A program made the translations under genes and the position numbers. Below, piece after piece: positions 1 through 7,381 of a stretch of DNA of 64,000 bases. Within the stretch, counting starts at the first letter, position 1. Every line of letters begins with the position of its first letter. Below the pieces are notes generated by a model that saw only the letters and a list, made by a program, of their open reading frames with translations, was not told the DNA's origin and ran no database searches. The stretch is from Pseudomonas sp. LBUM920 (GTDB taxonomy: Bacteria > Pseudomonadota > Gammaproteobacteria > Pseudomonadales > Pseudomonadaceae): assembly GCF_003852315.1 (NCBI RefSeq), contig NZ_CP027762.1, forward strand, positions 3,763,501 through 3,827,500, written 5' to 3'.

Positions 1-1
1 C

Positions 2-1012
2 AACGCCTTGAGCAAACGTTACGGCGCCGTCGACGCGGTGGTCGCCACTGACCTTGCGGTAGAAAAAGGCGAGTTCGTTTCCCTGCTCGGTCCCTCGGGC
101 TGCGGCAAAACCACCACCCTGCAAATGATCGCCGGCTTCGTCGACGTGAGCGGCGGGCAGATCCTGCTCGACGGCCGCGACATCACCCACGCCAAACCCG
201 CCAGCCGTGGCCTGGGCGTGGTGTTCCAGAGCTACGCGCTGTTCCCGCACATGACCGTGCGCGACAACGTCGCCTTCGGCCTGAAGATGCGCAAAGTGCC
301 GGCCGCCGAAATCGCCAGCAAGGTCAAGACCGTGCTGGAACTGGTGCGCCTGGCGCCGCACGCCGAGCGCTACCCGCGTGAGCTCTCCGGCGGCCAGCGC
401 CAGCGTGTAGCGCTGGCCCGCGCGCTGGTGATCGAGCCGCCGGTGCTGCTGCTCGATGAGCCGTTGTCCAACCTCGACGCCAACCTGCGCGAGGAAATGC
501 AGTTTGAAATCCGCCGCATCCAGTGCGCCGTGGGCATCACCACCTTGATGGTCACCCACGACCAGGCCGAAGCGCTGTCGATCAGCGACCGCGTGGTGGT
601 GATGCAGGCCGGACGCGTCACGCAGATCGACGCACCCTACAAGCTCTACGAACACCCGCGCACGCGCTTCATATCGGACTTCGTCGGCAAGGCCAACCTG
701 CTGCCGGGCGACTACGACGAACTCGGTACCCCACAAGTGCGCCACGCCAGCGGCGACGGGGAGCTGACCCTGAGCCTGCGCCCGGAAAAAATCACCTTGG
801 TGGCCGCAGGCAGCGGGCGCGTGCAAGGCAAGGTCCTCGACAGCTACTTTTTCGGCAGCCAATGGCTGTACCGCGTCCACACCTCGCTTGGCGAAATCAC
901 CGTGGTGCGCAGCAACGACGGCAGCGCGCCGCTCGGTTGCGGCGCGGCAGTCGGCCTGGACTGGCACGCCGGCCTGCTGCGCGTGCTGGCGACGGATGAG
1001 GTGCGCGCATGA
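2..1012 (+). CDS. ABC transporter ATP-binding protein, PotA-like (5' end outside window)
   Basis: This is the nucleotide-binding subunit of a polyamine/opine-type importer and would power uptake through the two permeases that follow. Visible motifs in order are Walker A (GPSGCGKTT, about residue 28), the ABC signature (LSGGQRQR), Walker B (LLLDEP) and the H-loop (MVTHDQAEA). A C-terminal TOBE-like region contains GKVLDSYFFGSQW. The frame is open to the left window edge. The first in-frame start visible is a TTG at 8, but the codons before it read N-A and suit the usual pre-Walker lead-in, so the true start lies upstream. The stop overlaps the next start (ATGA). The family call is firm; the substrate is unknown. 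Confidence 0.93.
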   Translation, partial: NALSKRYGAVDAVVATDLAVEKGEFVSLLGPSGCGKTTTLQMIAGFVDVSGGQILLDGRDITHAKPASRGLGVVFQSYALFPHMTVRDNVAFGLKMRKVPAAEIASKVKTVLELVRLAPHAERYPRELSGGQRQRVALARALVIEPPVLLLDEPLSNLDANLREEMQFEIRRIQCAVGITTLMVTHDQAEALSISDRVVVMQAGRVTQIDAPYKLYEHPRTRFISDFVGKANLLPGDYDELGTPQVRHASGDGELTLSLRPEKITLVAAGSGRVQGKVLDSYFFGSQWLYRVHTSLGEITVVRSNDGSAPLGCGAAVGLDWHAGLLRVLATDEVRA

Positions 1013-1854
1013 GTCGGGGTTATCTGCTGTCGTTGCCGGCCCTGGCGCTGTTCACCGGGCTGTTGATTCTGCCGCTGGTGATGACGCTGGTGCTGTCGTT
1101 CAACGTGTTCGACTACCAGGTGGGCGTGAAGGCGGATGAATGGACCTTGGCGCATTACCTGTCGCTGTTCAGTGATGCGTACTTCTATGAAATCTTCTGG
1201 CGCACCTTCTGGATCAGCGCGCTGGTGACCTTGCTGTGCGTCGTGATCGGCGTGCCCGAGGCTTACATTCTGAGCCGCATGGGCACGCCGTGGCGCTCGA
1301 TCTTCCTGATCCTGATCCTCACGCCGTTGCTGATTTCGGTGGTGGTGCGCGCCTTCGGCTGGAGCCTGTTGCTCGGCGCCGACGGGCTGGTCAACCAAGT
1401 GATCCAGGCCCTCGGCGGGCGCCCGGTGAAACTGCTGTACACACCGTTTGCGGTGATCATCGCGCTGGTGCACGTGATGCTGCCGTTCATGATCATTCCG
1501 GTGTGGACCTCGCTGCAAAAACTCGACCCGTCGGCAGAACAGGCGGCGCTGTCACTCGGCGCCAGCCAGGCCACGGTGATGCGCAGGATCGTGTTGCCGC
1601 AGGTGATGCCCGGCGTGCTGTCCGGCACGTTGATTGTGTTCGGCCTGGCGGCCAGCTCGTTTGCGATCCCCGGCCTGCTCGGCGGGCGCCGCCTGAAAAT
1701 GGTCGCCACGGTGGTGTACGACCAGTACCTCTCGGAACTCAACTGGCCCATGGGCGCGACCATCGCGGTGGTGCTGCTGTTGGTCAACCTGCTGATCATG
1801 CTGAGCTGGAACCGCATGGTCGAAAGCCGCTACAAAAAGTCCCTGGGGGTTTAA
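1009..1854 (+). CDS. ABC transporter permease, PotB-like
   Basis: First inner-membrane permease of the importer, 281 aa. It starts with a hydrophobic signal-anchor segment and has about six predicted membrane segments. The cytoplasmic EAA loop, which docks the ATPase, is visible near residues 172-200 (EQAALSLGASQATVMRRIVL). The length fits the PotB family. The start ATG overlaps the ATPase stop by 4 bp, so translational coupling is likely. The next permease follows after 4 bp. It would act as a heterodimer with that permease and receive substrate from the periplasmic binding protein encoded at the end of the operon. The substrate cannot be read from the sequence. Confidence 0.92.
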   Translation: MSRGYLLSLPALALFTGLLILPLVMTLVLSFNVFDYQVGVKADEWTLAHYLSLFSDAYFYEIFWRTFWISALVTLLCVVIGVPEAYILSRMGTPWRSIFLILILTPLLISVVVRAFGWSLLLGADGLVNQVIQALGGRPVKLLYTPFAVIIALVHVMLPFMIIPVWTSLQKLDPSAEQAALSLGASQATVMRRIVLPQVMPGVLSGTLIVFGLAASSFAIPGLLGGRRLKMVATVVYDQYLSELNWPMGATIAVVLLLVNLLIMLSWNRMVESRYKKSLGV

Positions 1855-1858
1855 GCGC

Positions 1859-2653
1859 ATGTCCAGAAACGGTCCTTTGGCCCTCGGCTTTCATGGTGTG
1901 GTGGTGCTGTTCATGATGGCGCCGCTGGTGGTGGTGTGCCTGGTGGCGTTCACCCCGGAAAACACCTTGAGCCTGCCGACGTCGGGCTTCTCGCTGCGCT
2001 GGTTTCGCGCGGTGTTCGAGCGCGCCGACTTTATCCAGGCGTTCTATAACAGCCTGATCCTGGCGTTTACCGCCGCTACCCTGGCCACGCTGATTGCAGT
2101 ACCGGCGGCCTTGGCGATCAGCCGTTATCAGTTTCCGGGGCGCAACTTTTTCAGTGCGTTGTTCCTGTCGCCAATCATCATCCCGCACCTGGTGCTGGGC
2201 GTAGCGATGCTGCGTTTGTTTGCGCTGATGGGCGTAAATGGCAGCTTCACCTGGCTGATGCTCGCCCACGTGGTGATCATCACCCCGTACGTGCTGCGCC
2301 TGGTGCTGGCGGCGGCAATCGGCATTGACCGCAGCGCCGAACAGGCGGCGCAGTCGCTGGGTGCCAGCCGCTTTACGCTGTTTCGCCAAATCACCCTGCC
2401 GATGATTCTGCCCGGTGTGGCCGGCGGCTGGTTGTTGGCGTTCATCAACAGTTTCGATGAAGTGACGCTGTCGATCTTCGTCAGCTCGCCGGCCACGCAA
2501 ACCCTGCCGGTGCGCATGTACGTGTACGCCACCGAGTCCATCGACCCGATGATGGCGGCGGTGTCGGCGCTGGTGATTGCGCTGACCGCAGCAACCATGA
2601 TTCTGCTCGACCGGGTCTACGGCCTGGACCGCGTGCTGGTGGGGAAACATTGA
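1859..2653 (+). CDS. ABC transporter permease, PotC-like
   Basis: Second permease of the importer, 264 aa, with about six predicted membrane helices. Its EAA loop (EQAAQSLGASRFTLFRQITL) lies in the second half, as in PotC proteins. A 4-bp gap separates it from the first permease, and its TGA overlaps the ATG of the following 2Fe-2S protein by one base. The two permeases differ enough to suggest an obligate heterodimer. The neighbouring genes encode a three-part flavoprotein dehydrogenase. By inference the imported compound is that enzyme's substrate, an amine, opine or imino acid. Confidence 0.92.
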   Translation: MSRNGPLALGFHGVVVLFMMAPLVVVCLVAFTPENTLSLPTSGFSLRWFRAVFERADFIQAFYNSLILAFTAATLATLIAVPAALAISRYQFPGRNFFSALFLSPIIIPHLVLGVAMLRLFALMGVNGSFTWLMLAHVVIITPYVLRLVLAAAIGIDRSAEQAAQSLGASRFTLFRQITLPMILPGVAGGWLLAFINSFDEVTLSIFVSSPATQTLPVRMYVYATESIDPMMAAVSALVIALTAATMILLDRVYGLDRVLVGKH

Positions 2654-2943
2654 TGGCGCTGTTCAAACGATTGGCCGAAACCCAGCGCCCGGCTGTGGCC
2701 TTCACCCTGGATGGGCAACCCGCTACGGGCTTGCTCGGTGACACGTTACTGACCGCCGTGCTGACCTGTGCCGAGCACCTGCGGGGCAGCGATTTCAGCG
2801 CCGAACGCCGGGCCGGGTTCTGCCTGATGGGCGCCTGCCAGGACTGCTGGGTGCGGCTGGAAGATGGGCGCCGCGTACGGGCCTGTGCGACGTTATTGGA
2901 AGAAGGCCAGGCGATCAGCCGTGATCCGGGGCGCCAAGCATGA
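2653..2943 (+). CDS. (2Fe-2S)-binding subunit of HcnABC/opine-oxidase-type dehydrogenase
   Basis: Small ferredoxin-like subunit of 96 aa. It has the plant-ferredoxin cysteine pattern expected of HcnA, SoxA-N and LhpB-like proteins: a CLMGACQDC cluster near residues 57-65 and a fourth cysteine in RVRAC about 16 residues later. These would ligate one 2Fe-2S cluster. The ATG at 2653 overlaps the permease stop; a TTG one codon upstream is also in frame but less likely. The gene overlaps the next one by 4 bp. With the two flavoprotein genes that follow it forms a heterotrimer of the kind known for hydrogen cyanide synthase, octopine/nopaline oxidase and D-hydroxyproline dehydrogenase. Which substrate it handles is not evident. 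Confidence 0.85.
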   Translation: MALFKRLAETQRPAVAFTLDGQPATGLLGDTLLTAVLTCAEHLRGSDFSAERRAGFCLMGACQDCWVRLEDGRRVRACATLLEEGQAISRDPGRQA

Positions 2944-4283
2944 AGCCGATTGTGATTGTGGGCGCAGGGCCGGCCGGCATCAGTGCCGCGCGCACCCTGC
3001 TCGACCACGGCGTCACGCCGTGCCTGGTGGATGAAAGCCTGCGCGGCGGCGGGCAGATTTACCGGCGCCAACCGGCCAACTTCCAGCGCTCGGCCAAGCA
3101 GCTTTACGGGTTTGACGCCAGCAAGGCCGAGGCCGTGCACCGCACCATGGATGAGCTGGCACCTTTGATCGACTACCGGCCGCAAACCCTGGTGTGGAAC
3201 GCCGAGGACGGGCGCCTGGATATGCTCAACAACGGCCGTGCCGAGAGCGTCGAGTACGCGCAACTCATCGTCGCCACGGGCGCCACCGACCGCATCCTGC
3301 CGGTGCCCGGCTGGACCTTGCCCGGCGTCTACAGCCTGGGCGCGGCGCAGATCGCCTTGAAGTATCAAGGCTGCGCCATCGGTGAGCGCGTGGCGTTTTG
3401 CGGCAGCGGACCGTTGCTGTACCTGGTGGCGTATCAATACGCCAAGGCTGGGGCCAAGGTGGTCGCGGTGCTCGACAGCGCACCCTTCAGCGCGCAATGC
3501 CGCGCCTTGCCTGCATTGCTCGGGCAACCGGCGACGCTGGCCAAGGGAGTGTATTACCGCGCCTGGCTCACGGCCCATGGCATTCCCGTGCACCAGGGCG
3601 CGACGCTCACGCAGATCGACGGCGAACAGCGGGTTAAAGGAATTCGCTGGGGCGAGCACACCTTGGACTGCGATGCCGTGGCCTTCGCCCATGCCTTGCG
3701 CAGCGAGACACAGCTGGCGGATTTGCTCGGCTGCGAATTTGCCTGGAACAGCTTGAACCGAGCCTGGTTGCCGGAGCGCGACAGCGCCGGGCGCAGCAGC
3801 ATCCTCGGCGTGTACCTGGCAGGCGATGGCGCCGGAATCATGGGCGCCGACGCGGCGCAGATGGCCGGTGAGCGCGCCGCGTTGGCGGTATTGGAAGACG
3901 CTGGTATGGCCACTGATCATCGCCGCATCGCCGTCCTGGAACAGCAACTGGCGAGCATCCAGCGCTTTCGCCACGGCCTGGAAACCGCATTCCCCTTCCC
4001 CGAACACTGGGCCTCGCAGGCGCCGGATGAACTGATGCTGTGCCGCTGCGAAGAAGTCAGCGTCGGCGAGGTGCGCGCGGTGGTGGATGAAGGCCACTGG
4101 GAAATCAATCGGGTCAAAGCCCATTGCCGCGTCGGCATGGGCCGCTGCCAGGGCCGCATGTGCGGGCTGGCAGCGGCGGAAATTGTCGCCGAGCGCAGTG
4201 GCCGCGGGATTGAACACGTCGGGCGCCTGCGCGGCCAGGCGCCGATCAAGCCGCTGCCGTTTGGCGTAGAGGTGCAGCCATGA
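2940..4283 (+). CDS. FAD/NAD(P)-binding oxidoreductase subunit with C-terminal BFD-like iron-sulfur domain (HcnB/OoxA-like)
   Basis: Flavoprotein of 447 aa. The N-terminus carries a dinucleotide-binding fingerprint (VGAGPAG, residues 7-13). A second pyridine-dinucleotide-type fold follows near residue 155 (FCGSGPLLY). The C-terminus has a cysteine-rich BFD-like [2Fe-2S] segment: a CRC pair near residue 363, then cysteines in AHC, GRC and MCG. This is the architecture of HcnB and the A subunits of opine oxidases and proline/hydroxyproline dehydrogenases. It would pass electrons from the amine-oxidising DAO-type subunit to the chain. The gene overlaps both neighbours by 4 bp (ATGA), so the subunits are probably made stoichiometrically. 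Confidence 0.88.
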   Translation: MKPIVIVGAGPAGISAARTLLDHGVTPCLVDESLRGGGQIYRRQPANFQRSAKQLYGFDASKAEAVHRTMDELAPLIDYRPQTLVWNAEDGRLDMLNNGRAESVEYAQLIVATGATDRILPVPGWTLPGVYSLGAAQIALKYQGCAIGERVAFCGSGPLLYLVAYQYAKAGAKVVAVLDSAPFSAQCRALPALLGQPATLAKGVYYRAWLTAHGIPVHQGATLTQIDGEQRVKGIRWGEHTLDCDAVAFAHALRSETQLADLLGCEFAWNSLNRAWLPERDSAGRSSILGVYLAGDGAGIMGADAAQMAGERAALAVLEDAGMATDHRRIAVLEQQLASIQRFRHGLETAFPFPEHWASQAPDELMLCRCEEVSVGEVRAVVDEGHWEINRVKAHCRVGMGRCQGRMCGLAAAEIVAERSGRGIEHVGRLRGQAPIKPLPFGVEVQP

Positions 4284-5377
4284 TCGACGTGATCGTGTTG
4301 GGCGGCGGCATCGTCGGCGCTTCGGCGGCCTTGATGCTGGCGCAAAAAGGTCAGCGCGTGGCGTTGGTAGAGCGCGACTTTTGCGGCTCGCACGCAAGCG
4401 GTGTGAACTACGGAGGCGTACGCCGTCAGGGTCGGCCATTGCATCAATTGCCGCTGTCGCAGCGCGCCCATCAGTTGTGGGCCGACTTGCCGGGGCTGAT
4501 CGGCATCGACGGCGAGTACGTGCGCTCCGGGCATTTGAAGTTGGCGCGCAGCCATGCCGATTTTGCCGCGCTGCACACCTATGCCGAGCAAACCCGAGGC
4601 TTTGGGCTGGGCTTGCAGTTGTTGGATCACGCGCAACTGCGCGCGCGATTCCCTTGGGTCGGCGATATCGCGGTCGGCGCTTCATTGTGCCCTGAAGACG
4701 GGCACGCCAACCCGCGCCTGGTGTCGCCCGCCTTTGCCCGCGCCGCGCAGCGCCAGGGTGCTGAGGTACACGAGCAGGCCGAAGTGGTGCGCATCGAACA
4801 TGACGGCCAGCGGTTTCAGGTGCGCTGCGCCAACGGCCTGCACCTGCAAGCGCCGTGGCTGCTCAACTGCGCCGGCGCCTGGGCCGGGACCGTCGCCGCG
4901 CAATTTGGCGAACCGGTGCCGATCACCTCGGCGCACCCGGCGATGCTGGTGACCGAGCCGCTGCCGGTGGTCATGGACGTGAGTACCGGCGTTGAAGGCG
5001 GCGGCATTTATGCGCGCCAGGTTGCCCGTGGCAATTGCATTCTTGGCGGCGGCCGGGGCTTTGCCCTTGGCCCGCTGACGGCGCGTCCGGGGCAGGCGGC
5101 GGTGCTGGAGATTTTGCGCAACGCCGGCGAGTTGTACCCGTTTCTCAAAGGTGCCCAGGCGATACGTACCTGGAGCGGCACCGAAGGTTACTTACCCGAT
5201 CACGAACCGGTGATCGGCCCCAGCAGCACCCAGCCTGGCCTGCTTCACGGTTTCGGCTTTGCCGGCGCCGGGTTCCAGCTCGGCCCTGCGGTCGGTGAAG
5301 CCCTGGCAGAGATCGTCTGCAGCGGGGCCAGCCGGCAACCCATCGAAGCGTTTTCCATCCGTCGTTTCCAAGCCTGA
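4280..5377 (+). CDS. DAO-family FAD-dependent oxidoreductase (HcnC/OoxB-like catalytic subunit)
   Basis: 365-aa member of the glycine oxidase/DadA (DAO) family, which oxidises secondary or primary amines. The FAD Rossmann motif GGGIVGAS opens the protein (residues 8-15). The C-terminal FAD-binding segment near residues 325-340 (LLHGFGFAGAGFQLGPAVGE) is characteristic. It starts inside the stop of the HcnB-like gene and is followed after 14 bp by the binding protein. In related trimers this subunit holds the substrate site. It is not HCN synthase by context: hcnABC clusters lack a PotABCD transporter, whereas opine and hydroxyproline clusters combine one with this trimer. The exact substrate is unresolved. 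Confidence 0.88.
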   Translation: MIDVIVLGGGIVGASAALMLAQKGQRVALVERDFCGSHASGVNYGGVRRQGRPLHQLPLSQRAHQLWADLPGLIGIDGEYVRSGHLKLARSHADFAALHTYAEQTRGFGLGLQLLDHAQLRARFPWVGDIAVGASLCPEDGHANPRLVSPAFARAAQRQGAEVHEQAEVVRIEHDGQRFQVRCANGLHLQAPWLLNCAGAWAGTVAAQFGEPVPITSAHPAMLVTEPLPVVMDVSTGVEGGGIYARQVARGNCILGGGRGFALGPLTARPGQAAVLEILRNAGELYPFLKGAQAIRTWSGTEGYLPDHEPVIGPSSTQPGLLHGFGFAGAGFQLGPAVGEALAEIVCSGASRQPIEAFSIRRFQA

Positions 5378-5391
5378 GAGGAAAAACCCCC

Positions 5392-6423
5392 ATGCACACA
5401 CGTATCGCGCTGTCCTGCTTGTCCCTCGCGTTGCTCGCCTCCACCGCGCATGCCGCGCCCACGCTGTACCTGGGCATGAACGGCGGCACCATGGAGCGGG
5501 TGTACGCCGACAAGGTGCTGCCCGCATTCGAGAAGGCCAATAACGTCAAGGTGGTGATCGTGCCCGGCACCTCGTCGGACATCCTCGCCAAGGTCCAGGC
5601 CAACAAAGACAACCCGCAAATGCACGTGATGTTCCTCGACGACGGCATCATGTACCGCGCCATCTCCATGGGCCTGTGCGACAAACTTGCACCGAGCGCG
5701 CCCCTGGACCAGATCCCGGCCAAGGCCAAAATCAAGGACGAAGCCGTGGCGGTAACCCTGGGCGTCACCGGCCTTGGCTACAACGCCAAGATGTTCAAGG
5801 AAAAAGGCTGGGCCGCGCCCACTTCGTGGATGGACCTGGCCGACCCACGCTTCAAAGACAAGGTGGTGTTCCAGTCCCTGGCCTCCTCCACCTTCGGCCT
5901 GCACGGCTTTTTGATGTTCAACCGTATCCAGGGCGGCTCCGAAACAGACGTAGAACCGGGCTTCAAGGCCTGGCCGAAAACCATCGGCCCCAACGTGCTG
6001 GAATACATCGCCAGCTCGGCGAAGATTTCCGAGATGGTGCAAACCGACGAGGCTGCAATCTTCCCTCTGACGCCGACCCAGGTGACCACACAGAAACTGC
6101 TGGGCATCCCGATGGAATATGCGCAACCCAAGGAAGGCGCCGTGGTGCTGAACGTGGCCGAGTGCGTGATCGCGCGTAACGACCAGCCGGAATTGGCGCA
6201 GAAACTCGCAGCTTTCCTGCTGACCGCGCAAGCCCAGGCGCCGGCGTTGGAGGAAGGTGACCAGATCCCGTCGAACCCGACCACGCCGACCACCGATAAA
6301 ACCCGCGCGCGGGTGGAGGCCATGCAGGGTTACTTGCAGACGGCGATTTCGATTGATTGGGACCAGGTGAATCAGGCGCGGCCGGAGTGGAACGCGCGGT
6401 GGAGTCGCTCGATCGAGCGCTGA
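5392..6423 (+). CDS. Periplasmic substrate-binding protein, PotD-like
   Basis: 343-aa extracellular solute-binding protein. A Sec signal peptide (about residues 1-22, ending AHA) precedes a mature domain with the spermidine/putrescine/iron(III)-binding fold (LYLGMNGGTMERVYADKVLP and following). A strong ribosome site (GAGAGGAAA) lies before the ATG. It is the last gene of the operon, 14 bp after the DAO-family gene, which suggests it is co-transcribed with its transporter. It would deliver the substrate that the HcnABC-like dehydrogenase oxidises. The gene ends directly at a perfect palindrome that may serve as a terminator. Confidence 0.9.
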   Translation: MHTRIALSCLSLALLASTAHAAPTLYLGMNGGTMERVYADKVLPAFEKANNVKVVIVPGTSSDILAKVQANKDNPQMHVMFLDDGIMYRAISMGLCDKLAPSAPLDQIPAKAKIKDEAVAVTLGVTGLGYNAKMFKEKGWAAPTSWMDLADPRFKDKVVFQSLASSTFGLHGFLMFNRIQGGSETDVEPGFKAWPKTIGPNVLEYIASSAKISEMVQTDEAAIFPLTPTQVTTQKLLGIPMEYAQPKEGAVVLNVAECVIARNDQPELAQKLAAFLLTAQAQAPALEEGDQIPSNPTTPTTDKTRARVEAMQGYLQTAISIDWDQVNQARPEWNARWSRSIER

Positions 6424-6451
6424 TGATCGTTCCCACGCGTGGGAACGATCA
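6424..6451. terminator. 28-bp perfect palindrome between convergent genes
   Basis: Each 14-nt arm reads TGATCGTTCCCACG and its complement, with no spacer. It begins right after the binding-protein stop on the plus strand and contains the nadE stop codon (6449-6451) on the minus strand. A short factor-independent or bidirectional terminator is plausible, but no T-tract follows. It could equally be a minimal repeat of the GTTCCCACG type scattered in Pseudomonas genomes. Confidence 0.5.
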
Positions 6452-7261
6452 CGGGGCAATCGGCAGTGCTCGCTTGTGCGCTGTCTTGCCGTAGGCGCCT
6501 TCAACAATCGCCCGCACCCGCTCACTCACTGGCTCGCCCATCAGGTACGCGTCGATCTCTGCATAAGAGCAGCCATAGGCATGCTCATCCAGCTTGCCCG
6601 GCGCCAATTCTTCGAGGTCGGCGGTCGGGTGTTTGTGCACCAGATTCGCGGGAGCGTCGAGGGCCGTAGCCAACAGCCGAACCTGGGTTTTGGTCAGGCC
6701 CGACAGCGGTGCCAGGTCGCAGGCGCCGTCGCCGAACTTGGTGAAGAAGCCCATCAACGCTTCGGCGCCATGGTCGGTGCCGACCACCAGGCCGCTGTGC
6801 AAGTTGGCCACGGCGTACTGCGCGATCATTCGTGTGCGCGCCTTGACGTTGCCTTTGATGAAATCCACATGCGCGGCGCTGGCTTCGGTCGCGGTGAGGC
6901 TGGCCATCAGGCCGTCGACGCTGGCGGCGATGTTCAGGGTGTCGATGTGATCCGGCTTGATGAAATCCAAGGAGGCCTGGGCGTCGCTTTCATCGGCCTG
7001 GGTTTTGTACGGCAGGCGCATGGCGATAAAACGCGCGACGTAGTCTTCGGCACGCAGTTGCTCCACGGCCATTTGACACAGGCGCCCCGCCGTCAGGGAA
7101 TCGACACCGCCGCTGATGCCCAGCACCAGCGCCTTGCAACCGGAGCTACGCAAGGTGCTTTTGATGAAATCGATGCGTCGCTGAATCTCCTGCGGCTCGC
7201 CGCCCTTGACGAGCGCGCGGTTGATGTTCAGTTCTTGGGCGATACGTGCCTGAGTTTGCAT
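6449..7261 (-). CDS. nadE: NH3-dependent NAD+ synthetase
   Basis: Catalyses the last step of NAD synthesis, the ATP-dependent amidation of nicotinate adenine dinucleotide. The PP-loop ATP pyrophosphatase motif SGGVDS is at residues 50-55 and the length (270 aa) matches ammonia-dependent enzymes without a glutaminase domain. The ATG at 7261 is chosen because AGAGAGG precedes it; an upstream in-frame GTG at 7375 would translate the REPIN and is rejected. It is the third gene of pncA-pncB-nadE on the minus strand, separated from pncB by a REPIN. The order matches salvage: nicotinamide to nicotinate (PncA), to mononucleotide (PncB), and final amidation (NadE). NrtR control is inferred from the adjacent regulator. 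Confidence 0.95.
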   Translation of the reverse strand: MQTQARIAQELNINRALVKGGEPQEIQRRIDFIKSTLRSSGCKALVLGISGGVDSLTAGRLCQMAVEQLRAEDYVARFIAMRLPYKTQADESDAQASLDFIKPDHIDTLNIAASVDGLMASLTATEASAAHVDFIKGNVKARTRMIAQYAVANLHSGLVVGTDHGAEALMGFFTKFGDGACDLAPLSGLTKTQVRLLATALDAPANLVHKHPTADLEELAPGKLDEHAYGCSYAEIDAYLMGEPVSERVRAIVEGAYGKTAHKRALPIAP

Positions 7262-7292
7262 ATCACACCTCTCTATATCACGTGGATTGACC

Positions 7293-7381
7293 TGTGGGAG
7301 CGGGCTTGCCCGCGAAGACGGCGTGTCAGTCAACACCTTCATGGCTGAGCCACCGCCTTCGGGAGCAAGCCCCATCCCACA
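7293..7381. repeat. REPIN overlapping the 3' end of pncB
   Basis: Inverted pair of REP sequences: the left arm TGTGGGAGCGGGCTTGCCCG and a diverged right arm ending CAAGCCCCATCCCACA. The right arm is inside the pncB reading frame on the minus strand and provides its last roughly 14 codons and stop. It separates pncB from nadE. Confidence 0.85.

Noticed and set aside
2653..5377. Assignment as hydrogen cyanide synthase hcnABC
   Set aside because: Subunit types match, but the genes are embedded in a PotABCD-type transporter operon, which hcnABC is not, so an opine or imino-acid dehydrogenase is more likely.
7262..7375. N-terminal extension of NadE from a GTG at 7375
   Set aside because: The added 38 residues translate the REPIN, and a good ribosome site precedes the internal ATG at 7261.
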